A stretch of 64,000 nt of DNA from CAIQPS01 sp963721365 (GCA_963721365.1 CAVRJE010000028.1:265551-329550); one strand, 5' to 3'; positions 19,728-30,157 are shown, numbered from the stretch's first letter. Notes: generated from the letters alone by a model not told the origin. Numbers and translations: made by a program.

Positions 19728-22271
19728 TCACCCTTCCCACTTGGCGATGTCGACCAGGCACGAGTTCTGAGCTTCACCCGGAACGTTCTTGGAGACCATC
19801 TTCATGGGCGTGAGCAGGTTCACGCAGCCACCCCGGTCGGGGCTGCCGGGCTTGCCGGGTTCCAGCGGATCGTACTTGGCGCCCGCCTCGTACGCGTGCA
19901 CGGTGCCCGGGCGCATCCGCTCGGTCACGATGGCGGCGCAGATGACCGTGCCCCGGTCGTTGAAGACCTTCACCAGGTCGCCGTTCTTGATGCCGCGCGC
20001 CTTCGCGTCCGCCGTGTTGATGCGCACCGGCCAGTACGCATACCCGTCGATCTTGACCCGGTGCTGCGGGATGTCGTCCAGCCAGTAGCTCTTGTTGTCG
20101 TTGTGCGTGTGATACGAGAACCGCGGATGCGGCGAGATCATCTGCAGCGGGTACTTCTCCGTCAGACTCTGTGGTGTCGTAGCCCTCCCAGCTGGGGATG
20201 TAGCGGGCCATCGGGGGCCGCTCTTTGTCGTTCGGGTCGAAAGCCATGAGGGTCTGGGAGACGAACTCCACCTTGCCGCTGGGAGTGGCCAGGTTGGGTC
20301 CGTTGTGCGGCGGGTTCGGCGGGATTCCTCTGCTCCGAGGGCACGTCGGCATCCCGGCCTTCATAGAACCAGCGGAACGAGACGACGGGTTCTTCGTCGT
20401 CGGGTCTGCACGGCACCACGAAGTAGCCCTTCTTCTTGAACTCTTCGTAGGTGACGTACTTGGGCAGGTCGGACTTGTCGAAGACTATGCGGTTCCAGTC
20501 CTCGATGTCGTGGCCTTCGGTGTACTCCTGCTTGAAGCCCAGCCTCTCGGCCAGCAGCGTGTAGATCTCGTAGTCGGGCTTGGACTCCCACAGCGGCTCG
20601 ATGCACTTGTGCTGGTAGATACACACCCGGTGGTTGCTGTTGAAGTCGTTGAACCCGTAGCCGCCGGCCGCGCCCCACTCCGAGAGGTCGGAGTGCTCGA
20701 AGTTGGTGCTGGCGGGCAGGATGACGTCGCCGAACTTGGTCTCGCTCTGCCAGTGGCAGTCCTGCATGACCACGAACTCGAGGTTGGGGTGCTGGTACAT
20801 CTGCACCCACTTGTTGGTCTCGCTCATGGTGCTGATGAACGAACCGCCGTGGCGGTGGATCATCTTGATGGGCGCGCCGTTCGGGCCCTTCCTCCGGGCA
20901 GGTGAAGCGATGGAACTGCTGCTCGATGTTCTGGCCGCAGAAGCCCTCGCCGATCCAGCTCACCGGCGGGTTCATGACGATGTCCGGCAGCAGGAGGCGG
21001 TACGTCTTCTGGGTCACCGGGTTGCCCACCGGGAAGTACGACTTCTCCGCCACCGTGCCGAAGGCGTCCCAGCCGTTGTCGGAGTAGCCGAACATGTGGA
21101 AGCCCATGTCGAGGGGCGAGCCCTTGCCGGTGCCTCCCCAGAAGTTGACCCCCGGCTTGCCGAAGCCCTGCATGGCCATGAGGTAGATGCACAGCCGGCA
21201 CCACTCGGTGGCGTAGGCCTGACGGCAGGCGCCGGTGGCTCCAAAGATGCTGGCCACGGCCAGCATGGTCTTCTTGGCCGCCCACTCGCGCGCCAAAGCC
21301 GTGATGGTGTGAGCCGGGATGTCACAGATGGCGGCCGCCCACTGCGGGGTCTTGGGCGTCTTGTCCTCGCCCTGGCCCAGGATGTGCTTCTTCCATTCGT
21401 CAAAACCGTAGGTGCGGTTCTCGATGAAGAAGTGATCGTAGGTGTCCTCGGTGAGCCACACGTACGCCGATGGCCTCGGCCAGCGCCGCGTCGGTGCCCG
21501 GCCGCGGGGCTATCCACTTGTCGCCCATGGTGCTCGCGGTGCAGTTGTTGTACGGGTCGATGACCACGAACTGGATGCCCATCTCCTTCATCCAGTGGCG
21601 CCAGATGAGGTTCTCCTGGCCGCTGTACATGTAGGAGGTGCTGTTGGGGTCCACCGACCAGAAGATGATCTGCTCGGTGTTCTTGAGCGCGTCCTGCAGG
21701 AGTTCGGACTGCTCGCAGTGGCCCAGGCGCCACCAGTAGCCCCAGGTGTGCGTCGCGCCCCAGTGCCATCCCTCCCAGCTGTCCGGGTTGTCGAGGCACA
21801 TGCTGTAGCCCAGGATGTTGAAGAAGCGCCCCAGCGGCCCGAGCTTGTAGTGGAGGAAGCCCCAGTTGTGGTGGGACGAGGTCATGGCGGTGATGGCCGC
21901 CGGGCCGTACGTCTCCCGGATACGGGTGATCTCGCCGGAGACGAGGTCAAGCGCCTCATCCCAGGAGATGCGCACGTACTCGTCCTTGCCCCTCAGTTCC
22001 GGATGCCTGTCGCCGTTGGGATCGAAGTTCTTGCGCTTGCAGCGGGTAGTGGATCCGGTTGTTGTAGACGCGCTGCCTCTCCGGCACTTCCCAGCTCTGC
22101 AGCGTGGTCTTGCGCGGCGGGGTGTACTTCTTGCCCCGCGCGTCGATGGTCCACGACGCGGCGTCCGACTCGTCGAAGACGATGGGGCGCATCCGGGTGA
22201 TGACGCCGTCCTCGACGTACACCCGCACCGGCCCGCCGACCGTGCACTGTATAAAGACCTGTCTCAGACAC
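19728..22271 (-). CDS. Pyrogallol-phloroglucinol transhydroxylase-like large subunit (first copy of the operon)
   Basis: GTG at 22271 with GGAGGAAATAG upstream. At least six frame changes occur (near 22258, 22035, 21465, 20890, 20335 and 20165), but the joined product is complete: QCTVGGPVRVYVEDG, NNRIHYPL, SSHHNWGFLHYK, DNPDSWEGWHWGATHTWG, FGDVILPASTNFEHSD and GGCVNLLTPMKM. Length after correction is about 845 residues. It is a paralogue of the next gene, and the partial gene at the left window edge is even closer to it. Two large subunits and one small subunit in a row suggest two substrates sharing an electron-transfer partner, or a heteromeric enzyme. Confidence 0.82.
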
Positions 22272-22352
22272 CTATTTCCTCCCCATCAACCGAGTAACTT
22301 GCCGTGAACAGCTCTGAGCCACTGTTCGCCTTCAGCGGCGCAAGGTTGCTCT

Positions 22353-22380
22353 GCCTCTGGCCCCCGTGGGGGCCAGAGGC
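22353..22380 (-). terminator. Strong hairpin after the lactonase gene
   Basis: GCCTCTGGCCCCC and GGGGGCCAGAGGC are perfectly complementary around GT. The hairpin lies 17 bases past the lactonase stop and 80 bases before the first transhydroxylase gene. There is no T-run after it, so it may reduce rather than stop transcription or protect the upstream mRNA. Confidence 0.6.
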
Positions 22381-22396
22381 AACGTGGTCAGGCCGG

Positions 22397-23591
22397 TTAG
22401 AGTTCGACAAATTGGATGAAGACCGGGTTCTGAACAGGAACTTCCGTCAGTAGCCTTCAGGCTTCCATCATTTGCGTCTACCGCATACGACCGGATCACA
22501 TCCGCCGGGCGATCCGGGACAAGCAGGAATGCGCCGTCGGGCGAGAGCGTCATGCAGCGTGTCGCGTCTTTGGGATCCTCAGACTTGCTTAGCTCGACCC
22601 GTCCGGCCTTCTTGAGATGACCATCCTCAGAGATGCTGAACCAGACGACGTCATCTTGTCCCCGGTTGTTCATGTACACGAAGCGGCCGTTCGGATGCAC
22701 CTGCAAGGTGGCCGTCTCGTTACGTCCCGTGAACCCGGAGAGCGTCGATTGCTTGTCGATGAACTTCAGCACCCCGCTGGAGCTATCGAAGTCGAAGGAC
22801 CAGAGTTCAGAAGAGAACTCGCACGTCATGAACATGCGGCCCTTCTTGTCAAAGGCGGCATGCCTGGGACCGGTTCCCGCCGGGCACTGGTAGACAGAGG
22901 CGAGCGTCAGTCTTCTTCCTCCGATCCGGTAGACGTAGATCCGCTCCCCTGCCTTTTCGCACACCACCAGGAACTTGCCTGAAGGGTCGATCACGACGAT
23001 GTGCGCGTGAGGACTGGCCTGCGCGTGGCCTCCGCCCTGCGGGGAATCGTTCGGATCGGTGCCATATCCGGTCAGTACATGCACGTCTTGAACTTCACCG
23101 ATGGAACCGTCCGCTTCAAGCCCGTACTGGACGACCGTCGAATCGTCATATTCGAACTTCTCCACCCACTTGCCGTCAGCGGTCTCGACCGCCTTTACCA
23201 CGTGATCGAAGAAGCCATGGTTCGCGGTGAAGAGGAGTTTCTTCTCTTCGATCGACGGTGATAGAGGCCGGCATCGCTCCTACGGCAGGCTGCTTGTTCA
23301 GAAAGGTCAGCTTTCCGGACTGCGGATCTACCTTGAACGACAATACGCCCGAGGCCGGTTTCTTGGGTCCTCGTCCATCGGTCTTCCGTTCGTCGACCGA
23401 ATAGAGGACTCCCGCTTTTGGCGCATAGGTGAGATACCCCGCCCTCTTCGGCATATCCTCCACACCGCCGGCAAGGGGGGTGATGCTGCTTCCATCCGCG
23501 CTGATTTCGAAGACCGAGATGCCTCCGCCCTCGAATCTGTCAACGTGATTGCGTCCAACGTACGCAATCAGCCGCTTCTTTCCGTGCTCAT
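22397..23591 (-). CDS. Seven-bladed beta-propeller lactonase-like protein
   Basis: ATG at 23591 with AGGAG upstream. A single-base slip at the A-run just after the start, another near 23255 and one near 22440 split the frame. Joined, it gives about 395 residues: KKRLIAYVGRNH, RAGYLTYAPKAGVLYSVDE, PHAHIVVIDPSGKFLVVCEKAG, TGPRHAAFDKKGRMFMTCE, LQVHPNGRFVYMNNRG, CMTLSPDGAFLLVPD, ending QNPVFIQFVEL. Repeats of this type define the 6-phosphogluconolactonase/YbhE family (PF10282). In this operon it may open a lactone formed after ring cleavage rather than act on sugars. No signal peptide is seen. Confidence 0.75.
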
Positions 23592-23622
23592 GCCTTTTCT
23601 CCTGTTTGTCGCTTAGGTTCTC

Positions 23623-24781
23623 TTACAGTTTGTCGGGCACGCCGGGAAGATCGGGGTACTTGGCAGCGACCTCGAGCACTCTCGGGTCCTGCAGGCACTC
23701 GAGGTAGCCATTGTCGTAGACAAGCTTGCCGTTGACCGTGAGGGTGGCGTTGCGGATGTCCGCGGTGATGTGCGGATAGTAGTTGTAGTTCTCATTGGCC
23801 GGCGCCGAGCCGATGTGCCAGTGCAGGTTCGAGGTGTGCGAGTGGTCGATTATGCGCTTGTAGATCGCGTTCGGGCACTGGGCGTCGGTGACCTTCGCGT
23901 TCGGGTGGATGCCGAAGTGGAAGGTGTCGAACTTCCACATGCCGTCGCCGACCTTGCCTTCCATCATCTTCAGGAAGCGGTTTATCGCGTCGGCTTCCTT
24001 GCCGCCCGAGATCTTGACCATGCGGCTGTCCTTGACATCGACGCGGACCGGTTCCTTCCAGGACGGGGTCGATGCCCATGTAGCGCGACCACCAGGGGAG
24101 CATGCAGTCGAAGAAGAAGACGCCGTTGACGTCCTTGGAGTTGATCGGCGGGTGGACCCACTCGGGATAGGGGATGTAGTGGCTCGCATCCCTGCGCCAG
24201 GAGTTGTAGGGCATGCCGGGGATGCCGGGGCGCTGCACCGGATCGAGACGTGTAGCCTTCGAGCTCGCGTGCCGTTGGGATCGGTCATCACCCATTTGGC
24301 CTCGTGGGTCATGAAAGGATCGGAGCTCACGTGGCGGACCATGATCACGAGCTCGTGCGGCGTCTGGGCCCACTCGGTCATCAGGAGCGAGGCGGTGGTG
24401 GGGAACATGCGCACGTACCAGGTCTTCGACCTCTTCGATGTACTTCCGGAACTCGGCGACCTCTTCGATGGCCAGGTCGAGGGAGGTATTGATGAACAGG
24501 TCGGCGTTGGCAATGGCGCCCTTGACGACGGGCGGCAGGCGCCACTCGTGGACCTTCATGACCTCGTCGATCCAGAGGATCGAGCAGTTGGCGCCGCGCG
24601 ACTGGACCACAGCCTGCATCCAGCTGACGGCCTGCTCGTCGACCAGGTTGTCGCTGCCATAGAGGCCGTCGGTGTGGGCCAGGATGACGACCTCCATACC
24701 CGGCTTGACCTGGGCGTCGTAGTCCACCATTTGGATGAGCGAGTTCAGCGCCGCCTTGGGAATCCCTAATTGATGACTCAT
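23623..24781 (-). CDS. M29 aminopeptidase-like / NicX-like metalloprotein (frameshifted)
   Basis: ATG at 24781 follows AAAGGATAG and starts five bases after the MarR stop. The N-terminal half reads YDAQVKPGMEVVILAHTDG and WRLPPVVKGAIANADLFIN; after breaks near 24420, 24255 and 24060 the C-terminal half reads VDVKDSRMVKISGGKEADAI, FHFGIHPNAK, DHSHTSNLHWHIGS and ATLTVNGKLVYDNGYL. The shared pattern of M29 proteins, with His and Glu ligands in FHFGIHPNA and SNLHWHIGS, is visible. The family includes both thermophilic aminopeptidases and the ring-cleaving 2,5-dihydroxypyridine dioxygenase NicX. A role on a non-peptide catabolic intermediate is likely from the setting, but the reaction is unknown. 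Confidence 0.68.
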
Positions 24782-24786
24782 GATTT

Positions 24787-25359
24787 CTATCCTTTCTGAA
24801 GGTACCGTAGAGTTTCTACCTGTCTGGCCCGGTCGCGGACCGGCCGCCGACCTATTGCTGCCCCTGCTCGGCCGTTGGGGTCGAGCGGGAAGTTGAGGTG
24901 CCACTCCGGAATCCCAAGATCTTGGAGCACTTTGCCTCTGAGCTTGAAGAGGGTCGAGGCCAGAGCCTTGCGCTCCTTCTTGGTCAACACCGAGAATATC
25001 CGCTTGTCGGTTTCGTTATGCAGGGACTGTTTGAACACATCCAGCCCCTGTTCGGTCAGGGTCACCTCGATCTTCGAGCGGCCACTACCCTTCTGCCTGG
25101 TTATCAGGCCGTCTGCCTCCATCCTCTTCAACATCTCGGTGACGGAATGGAGTTCGCGGAAGAGAGCCCGGGCTATCTCGACAGGCGTGGCATGCCCGCC
25201 CTCGTTCTGGATGATGAAGAGGACCGCCCGTCGTTCGTTGCTGATGCCGAAGCGGGCGTAGTCCCTCTCGCGCGCTCTCAGTATGGCGTCCCTGTTCTGG
25301 GCAATAAGTGCCCACAACATGAAGTACTCATCGGGACCAGGTGCCTCATCGCCGGCCAT
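24787..25359 (-). CDS. MarR-family transcriptional regulator
   Basis: About 190 residues from ATG 25359, four bases after the amidohydrolase stop. The winged helix spans roughly residues 40-105: FGISNERRAVLFIIQNEGG, TPVEIARALFRELHSVTEMLKRMEADGL and RQKGSGRSKIEVTLTEQG. MarR proteins typically repress catabolic genes until an aromatic ligand binds. The gene lies inside the operon it probably controls. Identical 24-bp dyads at 26423-26446 and 30158-30181, just after the predicted promoters of this operon and of the TRAP operon, are the likely binding sites. The C-terminal 40 residues are unusual and rich in Arg. Confidence 0.88.
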   Translation of the reverse strand: MAGDEAPGPDEYFMLWALIAQNRDAILRARERDYARFGISNERRAVLFIIQNEGGHATPVEIARALFRELHSVTEMLKRMEADGLITRQKGSGRSKIEVTLTEQGLDVFKQSLHNETDKRIFSVLTKKERKALASTLFKLRGKVLQDLGIPEWHLNFPLDPNGRAGAAIGRRPVRDRARQVETLRYLQKG

Positions 25360-25363
25360 AGGC

Positions 25364-26404
25364 TTATCCCCCGATCTTGAAGAGTCTCGAAGCATTTCCG
25401 CCCAGTATGAGGGCCTTGTCGTCGTCGGAGATGTCCAGGCCGCGCACGAAGTCGATGCCCGTCGCGAACCACTCGCGCCTGACCGGATAGGAGCTTCCGT
25501 ACAGGATGTGGTCCGCCCCGCAGACCTCGACGGCGCATTCGAGTTGGGCCTTGCCCCACTGCATGGCGCCGGAGGTGTCGTAGTAGATGTTCTTTTCGAG
25601 ACGGGTCCCTCGCCGTGTCGGCGCTGTCGAAGCGCTCCAACTCTTCCTTGGACTTCCTGGAGCGGGGCGCAAGCATGTTGGCGTAGGCGAAGAAGCCGCC
25701 ACCGAGCATGGTGTGGATGAGTTTGAGGTTGGGGCACTCCTCGAAGAGATCGCTGAATATCTCCCGGCCCACCCCGGTCGCCTGATCGACGCACCGGCCG
25801 TATTGACGGCGCTGGTTGGTGTATTTGAGCAGCGAAGCGTAGTCCACCGGCAGCGGCGTGTGGTGCACCACGACGGGCACGTCCAGCTTGTTGAGTTCTC
25901 TGAAATAGGGCCTGAACTCCGGCTCGTCCAGATAGAGCCTGCCGTAGTGCACGGCCAACTGGACCCCCGAGAACCCCAACTGGCCGAGGCAGCGCTCGGC
26001 TTCCTTCAGACATTCTGGCGTGCCCCAGGGCGGTACCACGGCAAGCGTGAGAAGCGGCCGGGATACCTGTTGATGTGTTCATACAGCTTGTCGTTGACCT
26101 GCCTGCACATGTCGAGCGTGAGCCATTCCTGCCAGCAGGGGATCCGCAGGATACCGGTAGCGACACCGGCGTCGTCCATGTCCTTGATCTGGGTCTCGAT
26201 GTCGTACTGGTTCTCGGCGTAGTTGAGGTTCTCGTATCCCTGCGGCTTCTCCAGCACGATCTGCTGCATCTCGGTCCCCGGCATGGGCTTGAGGCAGCCG
26301 TACCAGTCATCGGAATTGGGGACGCAACTGACAAAGGAATCCAGCAGCGCCTTGTCCTTGAAGAGATCTTCCGGGAGCCAATGCATGTTGGCGTCGATGA
26401 TCAT
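25364..26404 (-). CDS. Amidohydrolase_2 / ACMSD-family protein with altered metal-site residues
   Basis: ATG at 26404; frame breaks near 26045 and 25610. Joined, it gives about 345 residues of the family that contains gamma-resorcylate decarboxylase and ACMSD: MIIDANMHWLP, FSGVQLAVHYGR, VPVVVHHTP, LKLIHTMLGG and ILYGSSYPVRREW. The first His of the usual HxH is Asn (NMH) and the usual GSDYP aspartate is Ser (GSSYP). Non-oxidative decarboxylation of a hydroxybenzoate such as gallate would fit the operon, but the changed ligands leave the activity open. The family fold is clear; the reaction is inference. Confidence 0.72.
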
Positions 26405-26422
26405 TTCTCTGCCTCCAGCGGA

Positions 26423-26446
26423 TACGTATCCGAGTTCGTATACGAA
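26423..26446. promoter_or_regulatory. 24-bp operator-like dyad, copy A
   Basis: Identical over 24 bp to 30158-30181. It contains the perfect palindrome TTCGTATACGAA and an upstream half-copy CGTATCCGA in direct repeat with CGTATACGA. It begins two bases after the predicted transcription start of the amidohydrolase operon and ends 18 bp before its ATG. Binding would block transcription. The candidate binder is the MarR protein at 24787-25359. Confidence 0.7.
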
Positions 26447-26454
26447 GTTAATTC

Positions 26455-26483
26455 ACGGTACCGTACTGCAAAACGAAAGTCAA
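26455..26483 (-). promoter_or_regulatory. Promoter of the amidohydrolase-transhydroxylase operon
   Basis: TTGACT (26483-26478), 17-bp spacer, TACCGT (26460-26455). The predicted start near 26448 abuts the operator at 26423-26446. The -10 overlaps a small palindrome, ACGGTACCGT (26455-26464). Confidence 0.5.
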
Positions 26484-26515
26484 CGCCGTTCGGCACCAGC
26501 CACCGTGGGAGAAGG

Positions 26516-26572
26516 GCGATGGTCGCCAGCCCGGCGCGGGGGGGTGCGCATGACTCGGGCTGGCGCCATCGC
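26516..26572 (-). terminator. Long hairpin ending the TRAP operon
   Basis: GCGATGG and CGCCAGCCCG (26516-26533, one unpaired T) pair with CGGGCTGGCG and CCATCGC (26556-26572), giving 17 base pairs. It lies between the dctM stop and the promoter of the next operon, so it separates the two transcripts. Confidence 0.6.
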
Positions 26573-26603
26573 TATAGGGGGATCCCGCGGTATCTTCCTC
26601 ACA

Positions 26604-27919
26604 TCACCCGTACATCAGGTTCGGCAGCCACGTAGACAACATGGGCAGGAATATGAGGCCCACCAAGAAGATGAAGCATCGTCCACACGAACGGCCAGCA
26701 TCCTCGGAAGATAGTGTACATAGGCACTTCTTTATGCATGCCGGCAAGTGAGAACACCACCACCCCTACCGGCGGAGTGATACAACCTATCATTATGCAA
26801 AGGATGGCTATCACGCCGAGTTGCAGCGGGTCGAAGCCCATATCTGTCAATATGGGGAAGAAGATTGGCAGAGTGATTATCATTACCGACCATATATCCA
26901 TCAACATGCCCAGTATGAAGTACAGTACCACCACGAGCACCAGCACCAGCATACTTGCTGAGTTCTGCCTCCACGAGCGCATTGGAGATGGCCGGAGCGA
27001 TCTCGCTTGTTGTCAAGAAATGACTGAAGTACTGCGCGCCAAAGATGAGCAGCAGTATCATGGCTGATATTCCTGTTGCTTCGAGCAGCGCGTGACCGAT
27101 GACCTTAAGGCTCATCTGTCTGTAGATTATGCCCACGACAATTACGGCGAGTGTACCCGCGGCACCCGCTTCCGTAGGCGTGAAGAGTCCCGTAAGAAGG
27201 CCGCCCATTACCACAGCGAACACTATGAGAATGCCGATGATGCCCGTGAGTGAGCTCAGCCTGACCTTCCAACTGGCTTTCGGCTGCGTCGAAGACAGAC
27301 TGGGATTGATCTTGCACTGGATGGCGATCTGAACCATGAACATCAAGGTCAAGATGATCCCCGGTATTATTCCGGCGATAAAGAGGGCGGCTATCGACGT
27401 CTGCGTTATGAAGCCGAACACCACGAATGCCGTGCTCGGAGGGATCAAGATACCCAGATTGCCGCCCGCGGCTATGGACCCAAACGAGAGGCGATCGTCG
27501 TAGCCATACTTCCTCATCTCCGGCAGCGCCGCTTTGTCCATGGTCGCGGCGGTGGCTATGTTGTCACCGCAGACTGCTCCAAAAGCGGCGCAGGTGCCGA
27601 CCGTGGCCATGGCCAGGCCGCCTCTGAAATGCCCGACCCATTTGTTGAAAGTCCCGAAAGCGTTCCCGGTGATCCCCGCCCGTCCGGCGATGATGCCCAT
27701 CAAGACAAAGAGAGGGATCACGACCAGATACTGGGAATTGCCCACCCGCCACACCGTTGTTGCCAGCGTGTTCAGGGCGGCCGGCATACCCCTCGAGAGC
27801 CAGATGCCGACGAACCCCGCTATCATCAGGGACAGTCCCACGTGCATCCTCAGGAACATGAGCCCGAAGAAGAGGACCGCCCCTATCACACCAATCGCCC
27901 ACAGCGGAAGCTCGGTCAT
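26604..27919 (-). CDS. dctM: TRAP transporter large permease subunit
   Basis: About 438 residues with a dozen hydrophobic segments, frameshifted near 26960 and 26680; read through, the end is LSTWLPNLMYG with TGA at 26604. Family marks include GAVCGDNIATAATMDKAALPEM, GGNLGILIPPSTAFVVFG, PTEAGAAG, and near the end IGCITPPVGVVVFSLAG. Its ATG overlaps the dctQ stop by four bases. TRAP systems use a sodium gradient to import carboxylates, including aromatic acids. The operon is just upstream of the ring-degrading operon and shares an operator with it, which supports the same substrate. Confidence 0.92.
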
Positions 27920-28470
27920 TTCTTCACCAGCCCATCTAGAGATCTCAGAAAGCGCATTACGAAGATGGGGATCATAGTGAAGATCCCAAAGGCCGCCACG
28001 TACGTGAACGGATAGATAGGTACGGGCACATTACGCGTCGTCTGGTGCGCATCCTGGTAGGTGTGCCCCAGCACCACCAATTGCCAACAGAGGATGCAGA
28101 AGATGGCGATACCCAAGAAGTAGATGATGGGTTGGACGACTGCCTGCATCTTTTGGGGCAAGTGCTTGGACACGATGTCCACGGTCATCTTTTCGTGCCG
28201 CCCCATATGTTCGAATCCTAAGACCAGGAACGTTATGAGCACCAGCCCCAGCTGGGTCAACTCAGTCGACCCCTTGAGGGGTGCATTGAAGAAGCGGCGG
28301 CCGACGATCGACCAGATCATCGCCAAGACCAATGCGCCCAGGACCGCAGATCCTATATATGCAAGCCAGGTGTAGACAGGCTTGATAATGGCCTCGATGG
28401 AGTTGGCGGCTTTGGCAAGACCCGAGGCGGGCATTACTGCTCCAGCCTCAGGTCGCCCAGGTTCGCTCAT
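27916..28470 (-). CDS. dctQ: TRAP transporter small permease subunit
   Basis: A 184-residue intact protein with four predicted membrane helices: IGSAVLGALVLAMIWSIVGR, LGLVLITFLVLGFEH, IIYFLGIAIFCILCWQLVVLG and FTYVAAFGIFTMIPIFVM. The N-terminal 25 residues are hydrophilic. It overlaps dctM by four bases (translational coupling) and is separated from dctP by the hairpin at 28491-28523. DctQ forms the membrane complex with DctM. Confidence 0.9.
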   Translation of the reverse strand: MSEPGRPEAGAVMPASGLAKAANSIEAIIKPVYTWLAYIGSAVLGALVLAMIWSIVGRRFFNAPLKGSTELTQLGLVLITFLVLGFEHMGRHEKMTVDIVSKHLPQKMQAVVQPIIYFLGIAIFCILCWQLVVLGHTYQDAHQTTRNVPVPIYPFTYVAAFGIFTMIPIFVMRFLRSLDGLVKK

Positions 28471-28490
28471 TGCTGTCCTCCTAGTGATGC

Positions 28491-28523
28491 GATCGGCCCT
28501 GGTCGGGGCGACCAGGGCCGATC
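28491..28523 (-). terminator. Perfect 14-bp hairpin between dctP and dctQ
   Basis: GATCGGCCCTGGTC (28491-28504) and GACCAGGGCCGATC (28510-28523) pair around GGGGC. With no T-run, it is best read as a partial terminator or mRNA-stabilising hairpin that raises binding protein over permease. Confidence 0.65.
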
Positions 28524-28537
28524 ATCATCGCGTTAGC

Positions 28538-30013
28538 TTACGGGACGAGGTACTCGTACTTGGCGCCACCATGCGCAGCATCGGTGGCGACGATCTTCGC
28601 TATGCCGGCGACCTTGGAGTAGTCGAGTACGCCCGCGGCTGCCTCGGGAATCTCAAGGGGGCCAAGGCTCTTGCCGCTTGCGTCGAAGGCCTCGATCTTG
28701 GCGCCAAACGGACCTTCTGTGGAGACATCGAACTTCTGACCGGCCTCGGGCGATATTGTGACCTTGACCTTGCCGCCGCCCAGATCTTCAAAGAAGATGC
28801 CGGTGGTACCCGCGGCGAGCGGTCGTCGTGGTCACCTCGGTCGGGGGCATAGCCGCATACTTAGCGGTGAGTTCCTACGCCGTGTCAAGGACCGCCTGGG
28901 CTTCGCCACCCGTATTCTTCACCCACGTTGTCCCAGACCGGCATGGAAGCATCTACCCACAGCTTCATCTCTTCCGCGGTGGGCACGTAGATCGGAGGAT
29001 TGCCCGCGCCTTTGTCGGAGCCCTCTACAGCCGCCTTATCTTCTGCCGCAAGAGCTTCGTTGGCAGCACTGTAAATGGCTGAAGCCTCGGGCCCGCTGAC
29101 ACTCATCATCTGCTCTTGCAGGACGGTGGGCATGGAATCCCATACCTTCTTGTTCATCACGAGCATGAAGGCCCGATAGAACATGTCGAGTTCGGTGCGG
29201 TACTTGGTGACGTCTTTGATGCCGGTGATCAGGCTGAAGGAGTAGCTCAGGAAGCAGGAATCGGCCATCCCCCTCTCCATAGACGTCGACAGCTCGCCGG
29301 TGCTGATCTCTACCGGGGTAGCGCCCAGGGCTTCGATGAGCCAGGCCTCGATCTGTCCACCGGACCTTACCCTCTGACCCTTCATATCAGCGGGTACTTT
29401 GGCTTCCTTGTTGCCAAAGTACTGAGCCGGCGCGATGGTCGGAGTGCCCAGGAGCACCACGTCTTTCAACTCGGTCGGTACGGAGTATTGCTGGAGGACG
29501 TCCCAGTACACCCGTGCGGCCACCTCAGCGCTGGGGAACAACTCGGGCAGGCCGTAGAACTCCGCATTCGGGAAACGTCCCGGGGTCGCATCCGCGGTGC
29601 AGCGATGCGATGTCGGCAAGGCCGGAGACGACGGCGTCGTACTGGTCCGCCTCTTTCACGAGGGTCTCTTCGGCATACATCTTGATGGTGACCCGATTGT
29701 TGGTCGCTTTCGCGACGGCATCTGCCCAAGGCTGATAGTAGGCTCCCACGATGCTGGCCCTGGCTGGGAACGTGGAAGGCCATCTTCAGCTCGTAGGTCT
29801 GCCCGGTGTCGGGCACCCCGGCCACCGTCGTGGTCGTCGGAGCGCGGTCGCCGTGGTCGCCGGCCCAGCGGTTGTCGCCGGTCCAGCGGTTGTCGCCGTG
29901 GTCGCCGGTGCGGCAGTGGTAGTCGTGGTCCCGCCGCACGCTGCCATCAGCGATACGAGACCTAGCACCAGCACCAGAACCAGGAGCCCGACGGCCCATT
30001 TCGCTTTCTTCAT
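28538..30013 (-). CDS. dctP: TRAP transporter substrate-binding lipoprotein with unusual C-terminal domain
   Basis: ATG at 30013; signal sequence with hydrophobic core and lipobox LMAAC, then a Thr/Ala-rich linker. The DctP domain includes LKMAFHVPSQ, ADAVAKATNNRVTIKMYAEETL, GQRVRSGGQIEAWLIEALGATPVE and MLVMNKKVWDSMP. Frame breaks occur near 29830, 29765, 29590, 28920 and 28830, and one in-frame TAG after VLDTA. Past that the frame reads ELTAKYAAMPPTEVTTTT and then about 90 residues, starting GIFFEDLGGGKVKV and ending AKYEYLVP with TAA at 28538. Ordinary DctP proteins are about 330-350 residues, so this tail is extra. Promoter and operator lie at 30158-30230. Confidence 0.85.
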
Positions 30014-30157
30014 CTCAATCCCCCTGTCCAAGATTCAACGATTCGTCCTTCTACGACTGTCTCTTGGGACCCCACGCAGCGATGTTCTTGAATATCCACC
30101 CCCTCAAATCTGGACTCATCACCCACCGGAGTCCGATCGAACTGAACGAGTACTCGC

